A stretch of 24,575 bases of DNA, taken from contig CAYTCZ010000057.1 in assembly GCA_964436315.1 (NCBI GenBank), positions 1 through 24,575 of the forward strand. Reading direction: 5' to 3'. Each line of letters opens with the position of its first letter. Within the stretch, counting starts at the first letter, position 1. The notes beneath the pieces were generated by a model. It was not told where the DNA came from. It saw nothing but the letters and a program-made list of their open reading frames with translations, and did not search any database. The DNA is from CAYTCZ01 sp964436315. Lineage in GTDB: Bacteria > Actinomycetota > Thermoleophilia > Gaiellales > Gaiellaceae. The translations under genes were made by a program, and so were the position numbers. Below, in pieces: positions 14,409-22,742 of the stretch.

Positions 14409-14955
14409 ACTAATCGATGACGCAAACCGTCGAATGGACAAGTCGGTAGAGGCGACCGTCCACGAGTTCAATACGGTCCGAACGGGTCGGGCCTCGGCGG
14501 CCCTGCTCGATCGGATTCACGTCGACTACTACGGGACGATGACGCCGCTCCAGCAGCTTGCGACGATCAACGTACCCGAGCCGCGCATGTTGACGGTTCA
14601 GCCGTTCGATCCGAGCTCGATCAAGTCCATCGAGCGAGCGATCCAGGAGTCTGATCTCGGACTGACTCCCTCCAACGACGGAAAGATCGTTCGGCTGCCG
14701 ATCCCGCAGCTGACCGAGGAACGTCGAAAAGAACTCGTTCGGGTTGTCCGGCAGCTAGCCGAGGACGGACGAATAGCCGTCCGCAACGTTCGCCGAGACG
14801 TGATCCACGACCTCAAGGAGTTGAAGAAGGAAGGCGAGCTCGGTGACGATGAAGAGAGGCGGGCTGAAGAGCGGGTTCAGAAGGTTACGGATGCCCACGT
14901 CGAAAAGATCGACGAAGACCTGAAGCGCAAAGAGGCCGAGATCATGGAGGTGTAG
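14398..14955 (+). CDS. frr: Ribosome recycling factor
   Basis: RRF splits post-termination ribosomes together with EF-G. The 185-residue length is exact for the family. Motifs are VRTGRASAALLDRIHVDYYG (residues about 24-43), TINVPEPRMLTVQPFD, DGKIVRLPIPQLTEERRKELV and IAVRNVRRDVIHDLK. ATG 14398 was chosen over an open upstream extension because it gives the normal N-terminus. The end of the gene contains GGAGG (14946-14950), which may serve as a distant ribosome site for uppS. Confidence 0.97.
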   Translation: MIDELIDDANRRMDKSVEATVHEFNTVRTGRASAALLDRIHVDYYGTMTPLQQLATINVPEPRMLTVQPFDPSSIKSIERAIQESDLGLTPSNDGKIVRLPIPQLTEERRKELVRVVRQLAEDGRIAVRNVRRDVIHDLKELKKEGELGDDEERRAEERVQKVTDAHVEKIDEDLKRKEAEIMEV

Positions 14956-14981
14956 GCGGCAGCTCGGCCGCCGTTCGGCGG
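14955..14981 (+). promoter_or_regulatory. Mutually exclusive hairpins at the frr-uppS junction
   Basis: Three segments compete. GGCGGC (14955-14960) pairs perfectly with GCCGCC (14967-14972). The inner CCGCC of that second segment (14968-14972) also pairs perfectly with GGCGG (14977-14981), which directly touches the uppS ATG. Forming the first hairpin shortens the gap between GGAGG (14946-14950) and the ATG from 31 to about 13 bases. Confidence 0.45.
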
Positions 14982-15731
14982 ATGAGTCTCCTCACCCGGC
15001 TTCGAACCCTTCGCGCCATACGGCCGCTCGCAGAGCACGAGCTTCCGGAAGTCGCTCGCAGCGTCGCAATCATCATGGATGGGAATGGGCGCTGGGCGTC
15101 CCGTCGGGGCCTCCCCGCGGCAGCCGGGCACAGAGCCGGTACGCGGGCACTCCGAAAGACCGTCGAGGCAGCGATCGAACTCGGCGTCGAGTCGCTTTGC
15201 GTGTATGCCTTTTCGACAGAGAACTGGTCTCGACCGCCCGAAGAGGTCGAGGCACTCATGGAGATCTTTGTCGACACGATCGAGCGGGAGCTCCCGGATC
15301 TCGCCAAAGAAGGAGTGCAGACCCATTTCATCGGCCGACGTGATCGAGCCACCGATGCACTGCGCGAGAAGATGGATCGACTCGAGGAGGAAACTCGGTC
15401 AAAGAATCGGCTCCAGCTCTGGATTGCATTCGACTACGGAGGTCGAGCAGAGATCGTCGAGGCCTGCCGGAGGCTCGTCGAGGAGGGTGTCGGTGCCGTA
15501 GATATCGACGAAAACGCCATCAGCGCTCGCCTCTACGCTTCGGAGATGCCGGAGCCAGACCTGCTGATTCGGACGTCGGGCGAGAAACGCATCTCGAACT
15601 TCCTCCTCTGGCAACTCGCGTACACGGAGCTGGTCTTCGTCGACACGCTCTGGCCCGATTTCGGCTCCCGAGAACTCCGAGCTGCTCTCGACGAGTACGC
15701 CTCGCGCCGCAGACGATTCGGCGGCCGATGA
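14982..15731 (+). CDS. uppS: Isoprenyl transferase (undecaprenyl diphosphate synthase)
   Basis: This cis-prenyltransferase condenses isopentenyl diphosphates onto an allylic primer, giving the lipid carrier for cell-wall precursors. The 249-residue protein has IIMDGNGRWA with catalytic Asp33, RAGTRALRKTVE, YAFSTENWSRP, LWIAFDYGGRAEI and the C-terminal PDLLIRTSGEKRISNFLLWQ...ELVF.D.LWPDF block. Product chain length cannot be read from sequence. The stop overlaps the cdsA start (ATGA), so the two are translationally coupled. Confidence 0.97.
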   Translation: MSLLTRLRTLRAIRPLAEHELPEVARSVAIIMDGNGRWASRRGLPAAAGHRAGTRALRKTVEAAIELGVESLCVYAFSTENWSRPPEEVEALMEIFVDTIERELPDLAKEGVQTHFIGRRDRATDALREKMDRLEEETRSKNRLQLWIAFDYGGRAEIVEACRRLVEEGVGAVDIDENAISARLYASEMPEPDLLIRTSGEKRISNFLLWQLAYTELVFVDTLWPDFGSRELRAALDEYASRRRRFGGR

Positions 15732-16543
15732 GCTCGGCACTGTCCCGGATCGCGATCGCGATTGCCGGGCTCCCGATCATCCTCGGTGCCGCCTGGCTCG
15801 GCGGCTGGCTCCTGTTCTTGCTCGCCTCGGTCGGCGGCCTGATCGCGCTTCATGAGTTCTACCGCCTGTCACGAGAGCTTCGTCCGCTCGTCCTCGCCGG
15901 ATACGCAGGGATCTCGGCCGGACTCGTCGCCGCAACGCTCGTCGAGCCCGTATGGATGATGGGCTCCGTCTTACTCACGAGCCTACTGGCGTTCTTCTTC
16001 GCTCTGCTCGCCGAGACCAGGCAGTCGTCCACTGTCGCGATCGCGGCGACGCTCTTGGGCGCGACCTGGATCGGGCTGGGTCTCGGGCATCTCATCCTCC
16101 TGCGCGAGCAACCGCTGGAGACTTCGGACGGCCGACAGTGGATCTTCACCGTCCTTCTGGTCGTCTTTGCGACCGACACATTCGCCTACTTCGGGGGCCG
16201 CGTCCTTGGCCGTCACAAGTTGGCGCCGGTTCTCTCTCCCGGGAAGACGTGGGAGGGCTTCTTCATCGGAGCGGCGGCGGGCCTGTTCGTGGCGTGGATC
16301 GCGACCTACGAGACGGAGTACCTTTTGGATTGGCGCGCCTTCCTCTTTGGTGCCGTGGTCGTGTTGGCCGCCACCTTCGGCGACCTCTTCGAGTCGCTCG
16401 TGAAACGTGACCTCGGTGCGAAAGACAGCGGGCGGATCCTCGCGGGTCACGGCGGCGTTCTCGACCGCGTTGACTCGATTCTCTTCGCCGGGCCCGCTGC
16501 CTACTACACGCTCTGGGGGCTGGGCGAACTCACTGGGTTGTAA
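15728..16543 (+). CDS. cdsA: Phosphatidate cytidylyltransferase
   Basis: CdsA makes CDP-diacylglycerol from CTP and phosphatidate in the membrane, the branch point for phospholipids. The 271-residue protein is largely hydrophobic with about seven membrane segments. The C-terminal family signature is intact: GDLFESLVKRDLGAKDSGRILAGHGGVLDRVDS, containing the S..KR..g.KD core and the metal-site DR.DS. SPGKTWEGFFIGA is the second conserved loop. Its last 14 bases overlap, tail to tail, with the PIN-like gene on the other strand. Confidence 0.96.
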   Translation: MSSALSRIAIAIAGLPIILGAAWLGGWLLFLLASVGGLIALHEFYRLSRELRPLVLAGYAGISAGLVAATLVEPVWMMGSVLLTSLLAFFFALLAETRQSSTVAIAATLLGATWIGLGLGHLILLREQPLETSDGRQWIFTVLLVVFATDTFAYFGGRVLGRHKLAPVLSPGKTWEGFFIGAAAGLFVAWIATYETEYLLDWRAFLFGAVVVLAATFGDLFESLVKRDLGAKDSGRILAGHGGVLDRVDSILFAGPAAYYTLWGLGELTGL

Positions 16544-17105
16544 GCAGCGATAGTCGCCGACGAAGTCGGTCGACATCCGGCCGGCGTCCGCTGAAGAGCT
16601 CGGTATTGAAGCGAGTTGCAACGCCCGTTCGCCGAACGAGATCGACCATGAACGCGTCGCAGGTGACGAGATCGCAGTAGGGGATCGCAAGCGAGAGCGC
16701 TTTGAGATCGACGATGTCGCTCGTCCGTGACCGGCGTTCCGGGAAATCGATGTCGAGAACTGTGGCGAGGCGTCGCTCGCAGTATCGCTCTGACGAGCCT
16801 CGATTTTCGGGGAGCGTTTTTCCGCCGGAGAGCTCGCGGAGAAATGGAAGCACGCCGAGATCTGGTCGAGCGGCGGATTCAATGCGGTGGGCTTCGGACT
16901 CGGCAACCGAGACAGCGCCGCCCTGGACCGCCGCATGGAGTACGGGTTCGAGTTCGCGAAACACAGGTTTGCGCTTGATCAATCCCGACAGGTAGTTCTG
17001 ATCGAGATAGAGTCTCAGAGGCTTCGGCTCTTCTTTCTCTTGGGGCACCCCTTCTCCCACCACCCGCTCTCGAGCGTAGCGCGAAAAGTCGCGCGCGTGG
17101 GACAC
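16530..17105 (-). CDS. PIN-like domain protein
   Basis: The 191-residue soluble protein reads against the surrounding operon. LRLYLDQNYLSGL gives the first acidic position (Asp35). Glu69/Glu71 follow in VAESEAHRIE, and SDIVDLKALSLAIPYCDLVTCDAFM supplies Asp130, Asp133, Asp145 and Asp150. That arrangement fits PIN-type ribonucleases, the VapC-like toxin fold, although similarity is recognised by pattern only. No antitoxin-like small gene is visible on either side. The GTG at 17105 is the outermost start; the first 28 residues are charged and the real start could lie further in. The convergent overlap with cdsA and the break in an otherwise continuous operon suggest a later insertion. Confidence 0.6.
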   Translation of the reverse strand: MSHARDFSRYARERVVGEGVPQEKEEPKPLRLYLDQNYLSGLIKRKPVFRELEPVLHAAVQGGAVSVAESEAHRIESAARPDLGVLPFLRELSGGKTLPENRGSSERYCERRLATVLDIDFPERRSRTSDIVDLKALSLAIPYCDLVTCDAFMVDLVRRTGVATRFNTELFSGRRPDVDRLRRRLSLLTTQ

Positions 17106-17196
17106 GCAATGTCGAGGATCTGAAAAACGAGGAAAACGCTCAAAGCGGGCACGAGACCACTCTCCTTACATGCCCGTCTGAACGAACCGCCGTCTT

Positions 17197-17202
17197 TACA
17201 CT
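17197..17202 (+). promoter_or_regulatory. Leaderless promoter -10 (TACACT) for dxr
   Basis: TACACT ends 6 bases before the GTG at 17209, and the bases between hold no ribosome site. This predicts a leaderless dxr mRNA and fits the loss of read-through from cdsA at the PIN gene. The -35 is not clear. Confidence 0.5.
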
Positions 17203-17208
17203 GGATTC

Positions 17209-18303
17209 GTGAAACGAATCGCTCTCCTCGGCGCTACCGGTTCGATCGGTCGCCAGGCTCTTGAGATCATCGATGCGAGCGAAGACCTCGAGCTCTGTGC
17301 GGTCGCGGTCGGCTCGCGGGCTGATGAGGGGAGGAAGATTGCAGCCGATCGCGGCGTGCGGCACCTGTCGATCGCGGGCGATCCGCCCCTCGATGATCTC
17401 GTGACAGCCTCCGAGCCAGACGTTGTCTTAAACGCCGTGGTTGGATTTGCCGGATTGCCAGCGACTCTCGCAGCGCTCGAGTCAGGTTTGGATCTCGCGC
17501 TCGCGAATAAGGAGAGCCTTGTCGCGGCCGGCGATCTCGCCCTGGCCGCGCAGGAGCGTGGGGGAGGACGCATTCTTCCCGTCGACAGCGAGCACAGTGC
17601 AGCGATGCAATGTCTTCTGGGCAGCGATCCGTGCGCGATCGACTCGCTCGTTCTCACCGCCTCCGGAGGGCCGTTCCGCGGGCGATCACGTGACGAGCTC
17701 GAGGCGGTGAGCCCCGCTGAAGCCCTCGCTCATCCAACCTGGAATATGGGCCAGAAGATCACGATCGACTCAGCAACACTCATGAACAAGGGCCTCGAGC
17801 TCATCGAAGCTCATTACCTCTTCGGAATCGACTACGCGCGAATCGAGGTCGTCGTCCACCCGACCTCGATCGTTCACGCGATGGTGCGATTCGGCGACGG
17901 CGCAACACTCGCCCACATGGGATACCCGGACATGAGAGTGCCGATTTCCTACGCGTTGAGCTATCCGGACCGCGCGGCGACGCCGATCGCTCCACTCGAT
18001 TTCGCGTCAGGACTCGTGCTGGAGTTTTTCCCGCCGGACGAGGAGGCTTTTCCGTGCCTCCGGCTCGCGCGCGAGGCGGGCGCCCTCGGTGGCACAGCGC
18101 CCTGTGTTCTCAACGCGGCCAACGAGGTCGCGGTGGCGGCGTTCCTCGACGAAAAGCTTCCATTCCTCGGGATCGCCGAGGTCGTTGAGCGAACCCTCGA
18201 GGCAGTAGGTACCGACGTAGCTCGAGATCTCGGCGACCTCTTTGAGGCTGACTCCGCCGCGCGGCGATCCGCGGAGGAATCTGCGCGGGCGTTGGTCGCA
18301 TGA
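17209..18303 (+). CDS. dxr: 1-deoxy-D-xylulose-5-phosphate reductoisomerase
   Basis: DXR converts DXP to 2-C-methyl-D-erythritol 4-phosphate using NADPH, the second MEP-pathway step and the target of fosmidomycin. The 364-residue protein has the N-terminal nucleotide motif LLGATGSIGRQAL (residues about 6-18), LANKESLVAAG near 98, the metal-site block VDSEHSAAMQ near 124, TASGGPFRG, HPTWNMGQKITIDSATLMNKGLE and VHPTSIVHAMV. The length is a little under the usual 380-400. The GTG start is followed directly by the first beta strand. It overlaps rseP by ATGA. Confidence 0.97.
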   Translation: MKRIALLGATGSIGRQALEIIDASEDLELCAVAVGSRADEGRKIAADRGVRHLSIAGDPPLDDLVTASEPDVVLNAVVGFAGLPATLAALESGLDLALANKESLVAAGDLALAAQERGGGRILPVDSEHSAAMQCLLGSDPCAIDSLVLTASGGPFRGRSRDELEAVSPAEALAHPTWNMGQKITIDSATLMNKGLELIEAHYLFGIDYARIEVVVHPTSIVHAMVRFGDGATLAHMGYPDMRVPISYALSYPDRAATPIAPLDFASGLVLEFFPPDEEAFPCLRLAREAGALGGTAPCVLNAANEVAVAAFLDEKLPFLGIAEVVERTLEAVGTDVARDLGDLFEADSAARRSAEESARALVA

Positions 18304-19526
18304 ACATCCTCGTCGCGATCCTCGGTCTCGCGTTCCTCATCCTCATTCATGAGGCCGGCCACTTCGTGGCGGCGCTCGCCGTCCGCATGCGCCCAAGGAA
18401 GTTCTACGTCGGGTTTCCCCCGGCTCTCCTGAAGCGCAAGTTCCGAGGTGTCGAGTACGGGCTCGGGATGATCCCGCTCGGCGGCTACGTCAAGATCCCC
18501 GGCATGCATCGCCCGGCGGGGCGCGACCTCGAGGTGCATTTCTCTCGCGCCGTCGACGAAGCTCCATGGCTCGACGGCCACGTCAAGCGCGTGGCGGTCG
18601 CCCTCTACGAATCGCGGCTAGACGACGCCAAGGATGGCCTTTCGGGACTCCAGGAGGCTGTCGATAAGGCAGATCTCTCTGATGCTGCGCGGAAGGGGGC
18701 CGATCGCGCAATCACCGATGTCGGCGACGCGCTCTCGCGCGACGCGTACTGGCGGGCGGCTGCGTGGAAGCGCATCACCGTGATCTTTGCGGGCCCGGCT
18801 GCCAACCTGCTCTTCGCGGTGGCGATGCTTGCGATCGTGTTCATGCTCGGAGTCCCTACTGGTACGACCAACAAGGTCGACCGGATTCTCGAGGGCAGTC
18901 CAGCCGAGACCGCGGGGCTCGAGCCTGGTGACCAAGTCGTTGCGATCAATGGCGTCCGGATCGATGCGGACGAGATCTCGCAGACGATCCGCGACAGTCA
19001 GGGCAATGATGTGACGCTCACCGTGCTCCGAAACGGGCAAGAGGTGGCCCTTGTTCCGACGCCGCCAGAGGAGATCGACGGGCGGTTCAGGCTTGGCTTC
19101 GTGCTCGATCCTCGCGTAGAGAGCTTCCCGCCGCACACCTCCGTCAAGCTCGCAGCGGAAGAAACCTGGTTCGTGACGAAGGCAATTGGGGACTCGCTCG
19201 GCAATATCGTCAGCGGCTCAGGGCGCGATGACATTGCGACGCCCGTCGGCATCGTCCAGGGCTCGAGCGAGGTGCTCGAGGACCAAGGTGTTCGCGTGTT
19301 CCTCCGGATCCTCGCGTTCATCAGTCTGTCCTTGGCGCTCTTGAACCTGCTTCCACTCCTACCCCTCGACGGCGGCCATATTGCCTTTTCACTCATCGAG
19401 AAGGCGCGCGGCAAAGCGATGCCACGAGAGGCCTACGAACGCTTCTCAGCCGTCGGCATAGCCGTCGTGTTGCTCCTCTTCGTTATCGGCATCTCGAACG
19501 ACATCGGTCGGCTCAGCGGCGGTTAG
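18300..19526 (+). CDS. rseP: Site-2 zinc metalloprotease, RseP/RasP family, with loop insert
   Basis: This family performs regulated intramembrane cleavage, for example of anti-sigma factors and leftover signal peptides. HEAGH at 17-21 provides the zinc site, LLPLLPLDGGH at 350-360 the second active-site motif, and a single PDZ domain covers about 192-262 (EGSPAETAGLEPGDQVVAINGVRI). Membrane segments lie near 1-24, 160-184, 335-355 and 385-402. Between GGYVKIPGM (61-69) and the second membrane segment, residues about 70-148 form a long hydrophilic, helical insert absent from E. coli RseP, where this loop is short. It lies on the same side as the PDZ-facing loops, an inference from topology. 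Confidence 0.95.
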   Translation: MNILVAILGLAFLILIHEAGHFVAALAVRMRPRKFYVGFPPALLKRKFRGVEYGLGMIPLGGYVKIPGMHRPAGRDLEVHFSRAVDEAPWLDGHVKRVAVALYESRLDDAKDGLSGLQEAVDKADLSDAARKGADRAITDVGDALSRDAYWRAAAWKRITVIFAGPAANLLFAVAMLAIVFMLGVPTGTTNKVDRILEGSPAETAGLEPGDQVVAINGVRIDADEISQTIRDSQGNDVTLTVLRNGQEVALVPTPPEEIDGRFRLGFVLDPRVESFPPHTSVKLAAEETWFVTKAIGDSLGNIVSGSGRDDIATPVGIVQGSSEVLEDQGVRVFLRILAFISLSLALLNLLPLLPLDGGHIAFSLIEKARGKAMPREAYERFSAVGIAVVLLLFVIGISNDIGRLSGG

Positions 19527-19563
19527 CGTCTCTGCTTCGGTCGAGCCCCGAGGGGCCGCTCGT

Positions 19564-19569
19564 TAGACT
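19564..19569 (+). promoter_or_regulatory. Leaderless promoter -10 (TAGACT) for ispG
   Basis: TAGACT ends 8 bases before the GTG at 19578, with no ribosome site between. It lies in the 51-base gap after rseP, next to a small GCCC/GGGC hairpin at 19545-19556. Confidence 0.45.
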
Positions 19570-19577
19570 CTCTCGCA

Positions 19578-20732
19578 GTGGCGTCTCGGCATCAGATCAT
19601 GGTGGGGGGAATCCCAATCGGCGGTGGAGCGCCGGTCGTGGTGCAGTCGATGACCCTCACGTACACCCACGACGTCGATGCGACGATGGAGCAAATTGGC
19701 CATCTGGCCTCGGCCGGCTGTGAGATCGTTCGCGTTGCCGTCCCGAAGAATGAGGACGCCGAAGCGCTCAAGAAGCTGGTCTACCTCAGCCCGGTTCCGA
19801 TCATCGCCGACATTCATTTCAACGCGTCACTGGCGCTGAAGGCGATCGACGCCGGCGTCGCGGCAGTTCGAATCAATCCGGGCAACATCGGGGGCCCCGA
19901 CAAGGTGGAGCAGGTCGTGAGAGCCGCGAAGGGAAAGGACGTCCCAATGCGGATCGGGGCGAATTCTGGATCGCTACCGGAGCATCTCGAAGAACTCGCT
20001 CAGAAGGACACCGCCGAGGCGTTGGTCGCGGAAGCGCTCGAGCAAGTCGAGATCCTGGAGCGACTCGACTACACGAACTTCAAGATTTCAGTGAAGTCGA
20101 GCTCTGTGCCGACGATGATCCGCGCCTATCGCATGCTCTCGGACAAGGTCCCGTATCCACTCCATCTGGGAGTAACCGAAGCCGGTACCGAGTTCTCGGG
20201 CTCGATCAAGAGCGCTGTCGGAATCGGCTCGCTCCTGATGGATGGCATCGGAGACACGATCCGCGTTTCGCTCACGGCCGATCCCGTGCGAGAGGTCGAG
20301 GTCGCGTGGGAGATCCTCAAGGCGCTCGGTCTGCGTGAGCGGGGGCCCGTCATGATCTCTTGCCCCTCGTGCGGCCGTGACAATGTCGGCGTCGAGAATC
20401 TCGCTCGTGTGGTGGAGCAGCGTTTGAAGGCCTATGCCGAAGCCTTCGAAGTTGCTGTGATGGGCTGCGCGGTGAACGGCCCCGGCGAGGCAGGTGACGC
20501 CGATTTCGGAATCGCCGGCGGTCGAGACGTCGGGTTCATCTACGCGCACGGCAAGGTGCTAAAGAAGGTCTCATCGGACATCCTGATTGACGAGCTCTTT
20601 CACGAGATCGACAACTGGATCGATGACGGTATGGTGCGGCCGAAGCGTCTCAAGCTCGCGAAGCCGGCCGCCGTCATGATGGCCGAGGCTGCACAGCGAC
20701 CCGTCGAAGAACCGGCGGAGCAGTCCGCCTAG
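19578..20732 (+). CDS. ispG: 4-hydroxy-3-methylbut-2-en-1-yl diphosphate synthase
   Basis: IspG converts MEcPP to HMBPP, the penultimate MEP-pathway step, using a [4Fe-4S] cluster. The 384-residue protein shows VVQSMTLTYTHD near 22, VRVAVP near 51, IADIHFN near 76, RINPGNIGG near 98, the SVKSSS segment, and the cluster ligands Cys262 and Cys265 (SCPSCGR) and Cys297 (GCAVNGPGEA), with Glu304 after them. This is the shorter bacterial form without the large plant insert. Flavodoxin or ferredoxin is the likely electron donor, but none is nearby. The C-terminal tail after 360 is Ala/Glu-rich. Confidence 0.97.
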   Translation: MASRHQIMVGGIPIGGGAPVVVQSMTLTYTHDVDATMEQIGHLASAGCEIVRVAVPKNEDAEALKKLVYLSPVPIIADIHFNASLALKAIDAGVAAVRINPGNIGGPDKVEQVVRAAKGKDVPMRIGANSGSLPEHLEELAQKDTAEALVAEALEQVEILERLDYTNFKISVKSSSVPTMIRAYRMLSDKVPYPLHLGVTEAGTEFSGSIKSAVGIGSLLMDGIGDTIRVSLTADPVREVEVAWEILKALGLRERGPVMISCPSCGRDNVGVENLARVVEQRLKAYAEAFEVAVMGCAVNGPGEAGDADFGIAGGRDVGFIYAHGKVLKKVSSDILIDELFHEIDNWIDDGMVRPKRLKLAKPAAVMMAEAAQRPVEEPAEQSA

Positions 20733-20754
20733 GGACGCTGTTCATCCGGGCAAC

Positions 20755-22443
20755 GTGAGCGTCGTTCGCGCCTCCGAAGTCTTCATTCCGACGCTTCGGG
20801 AAGATCCCGCCGAGGCAGAGGCAGCTAGCCACCGCCTCCTTCTCCGAGGAGGATTCATCCGACAGGTCGGAGCAGGGTTGTTCAGCTACCTCCCTCTCGG
20901 CTGGCGCGTCCATCAAAAGGTGGTTCAGATCATCCGCGAGGAGATGAATGCGATCGGTGGACAGGAAATGCTCAGCCCGGTGCTCACGCCCGCAGAGCTC
21001 TGGGAAGCGACGGGCCGTTACGAGATCCCGGCGCTCTTCAAACTCACCGATCGAGCGGAGCGCCCCTTCGTCCTGGCCATGACGCACGAAGAAACCTTCA
21101 CGCATCATGCCCGGGAGCTTCAGTCGTACAAAGAACTCCCGCAGATCTGGTACCACTTCGGAACGAAGGATCGCGACGAGCCACGACCCCGCGGCGGTTT
21201 GCTTCGTGTGCGGGAGTTCATCATGAAGGACTCCTACAGTTTCGACCGCGACGACGAGGGCCTCGATCGAAGCTTCAAGCTGCATGCGGCCGCCTACCGT
21301 CGAATCTTTGAGCGATGCGGGCTTGACTTCCACGAGGTCGAGGCAGACGTAGGGTTCATGGGTGGTAGCGAGAGCAGCGACTACATGGCGCCGTCGGACT
21401 TCGGTGAGAACCTGATGGCTGTCTGCGAGAAGTGCGACTACGCGGCCGACATCGACATCGCACGCGGCATTCCTGAGGTGCCCGAATTCCCGGCTACGCT
21501 CTCGGAGCCCGAGCCGGTCGAGACGCCCGGGGTGACGACGATCGAAGAGGTCTCGACGTTCCTTGAGGTCGATCCGAGAACAACCCTGAAGGCGATGCCC
21601 GTCGTCACAACGGACGGGAAGATGGTGCTTGGACTCGTTCGCGGAGATGATCGTTTGCACGAGGAGAAGTTGGCTAGCGCGGTCGGCTCCGACTTGCGAC
21701 TGGCTGAGCCGGACGAGATCAAAAGTGTCTTCGGAGCAGCATCGGGGTCGATCGGGCCTGTCGACGCGCCGGTCGAGGTGATCGCCGACGAGGTGACCCG
21801 TAAAGGGAACTACGTCGCCGGAGCGAATCGCGACGGCTGGCACCTCCGAGGCGTCAAACCGGCGCGTGATTTCGAGACCCGGTTTGCTGACATTCGGCGC
21901 GCTCGTGAAGGGGACGGATGCCCGAAGTGTGGTGGCCAGTTACGCCTACAAGGTGCGATCGAGGTTGGTCACATCTTCAAACTCGGTACCCGCTACTCCG
22001 AGCCACTCGGTGCCACCTTCCTCGACGAGGATGGCAAGGAGCGCCCGATCCTCATGGGGAGCTACGGCATCGGACCCGGGCGGATTATCGCGGCAGCGGT
22101 TGAGCAGAACTACGACGAGGACGGCATTATCTGGCCCGCCGATCTGACGCCGTACGACGTGCACGTCGTCTCCATCGCCGGCGGCTCGGAGGAGGTCGCC
22201 CAAGCGGCGAGCTCGATCGCCGAGGATCTCAGCGATCACGGGCTTGACGTCCTTCTCGATGACCGGGACCGTCGACCGGGAGAGAAGTTTGCGGACGCCG
22301 ACCTGATCGGAGCACCGGTGAGGATAGTGGTCGGCAAGAAGACGCTCGCTGACGACATGGTCGATCTCATCTCCCGGGCCGATAGGACCGAGCAGCGAGT
22401 CCCCCTCGGACATGCCCGAAGCGAGGTCGCTAAGCTCCTCTGA
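20755..22443 (+). CDS. proS: Prolyl-tRNA synthetase, bacterial type with editing domain
   Basis: ProRS charges tRNA-Pro. The 562-residue protein has the class II motif 1 region (RQVGAGLFSYLPLGWRV, 36-52), motif 2 (TKDRDEPRPRGGLLRVREFIMKDSYSF, about 137-163), an inserted YbaK-like domain (about 255-385) and motif 3 (GSYGIGPGRIIAAAVE), then the anticodon-binding domain. In the insert, Lys279 in TLKAM aligns with the lysine needed to hydrolyse Ala-tRNA-Pro, so cis-editing is probably retained. A zinc-like CPKCGG lies near 389. The stop overlaps the next gene by one base (TGATG). Confidence 0.96.
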   Translation: MSVVRASEVFIPTLREDPAEAEAASHRLLLRGGFIRQVGAGLFSYLPLGWRVHQKVVQIIREEMNAIGGQEMLSPVLTPAELWEATGRYEIPALFKLTDRAERPFVLAMTHEETFTHHARELQSYKELPQIWYHFGTKDRDEPRPRGGLLRVREFIMKDSYSFDRDDEGLDRSFKLHAAAYRRIFERCGLDFHEVEADVGFMGGSESSDYMAPSDFGENLMAVCEKCDYAADIDIARGIPEVPEFPATLSEPEPVETPGVTTIEEVSTFLEVDPRTTLKAMPVVTTDGKMVLGLVRGDDRLHEEKLASAVGSDLRLAEPDEIKSVFGAASGSIGPVDAPVEVIADEVTRKGNYVAGANRDGWHLRGVKPARDFETRFADIRRAREGDGCPKCGGQLRLQGAIEVGHIFKLGTRYSEPLGATFLDEDGKERPILMGSYGIGPGRIIAAAVEQNYDEDGIIWPADLTPYDVHVVSIAGGSEEVAQAASSIAEDLSDHGLDVLLDDRDRRPGEKFADADLIGAPVRIVVGKKTLADDMVDLISRADRTEQRVPLGHARSEVAKLL

Positions 22444-22742
22444 TGGCCCGGCGCCGACGATTTTCCGACGAGCCGTTCGGCGCGACCATTGAACAGCTCA
22501 TGGGCGAGACGGGCGTGACGTATCGTGGTCTCGCGGAAAAGACGGGACTATCAGCCGGTTATCTCAACCACCTCGTCCACGGAAACCGGCCGGTACCGTC
22601 GAACGATGTGATCGAATCAATCGCGACAGCGTTCGGAGTCGAACCGGAGTACTTCCGCGAATATCGAATCCGCGTGATCACTGACCGGCTCGAAGAGATG
22701 CCCGACCTCGTGGATCGTCTCTACCGACGCCTCGCGACGTAA
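22443..22742 (+). CDS. XRE-family helix-turn-helix protein
   Basis: The 99-residue protein is a single HTH domain: TYRGLAEKTGLSAGYLNHLVHGNRPVPSNDVIESIATAFGVEPEYFREYRI matches the lambda-repressor-like fold, with recognition helix around SAGYLNHL. The C-terminus (RVITDRLEEMPDLVDRLYRRL) is helical and could dimerise. The ATG overlaps the proS stop, which implies translation coupled to proS. The target is unknown; the next gene, encoding a cell-wall hydrolase, is an obvious candidate but unproven. Confidence 0.85.
   Translation: MARRRRFSDEPFGATIEQLMGETGVTYRGLAEKTGLSAGYLNHLVHGNRPVPSNDVIESIATAFGVEPEYFREYRIRVITDRLEEMPDLVDRLYRRLAT

Noticed and set aside
15983..16936. 317-codon minus-strand frame across cdsA and the PIN-like gene
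   Set aside because: It opposes the cdsA signature and overlaps the better-supported PIN-like frame; low-complexity product.
19545..19556. GCCCC/GGGGC hairpin as the rseP terminator
   Set aside because: Only four base pairs can form around a usable loop and no U-tract follows.
20674..21843. 389-codon minus-strand frame opposite proS
   Set aside because: It lies almost wholly inside the clearly identified proS and has no recognisable domain.
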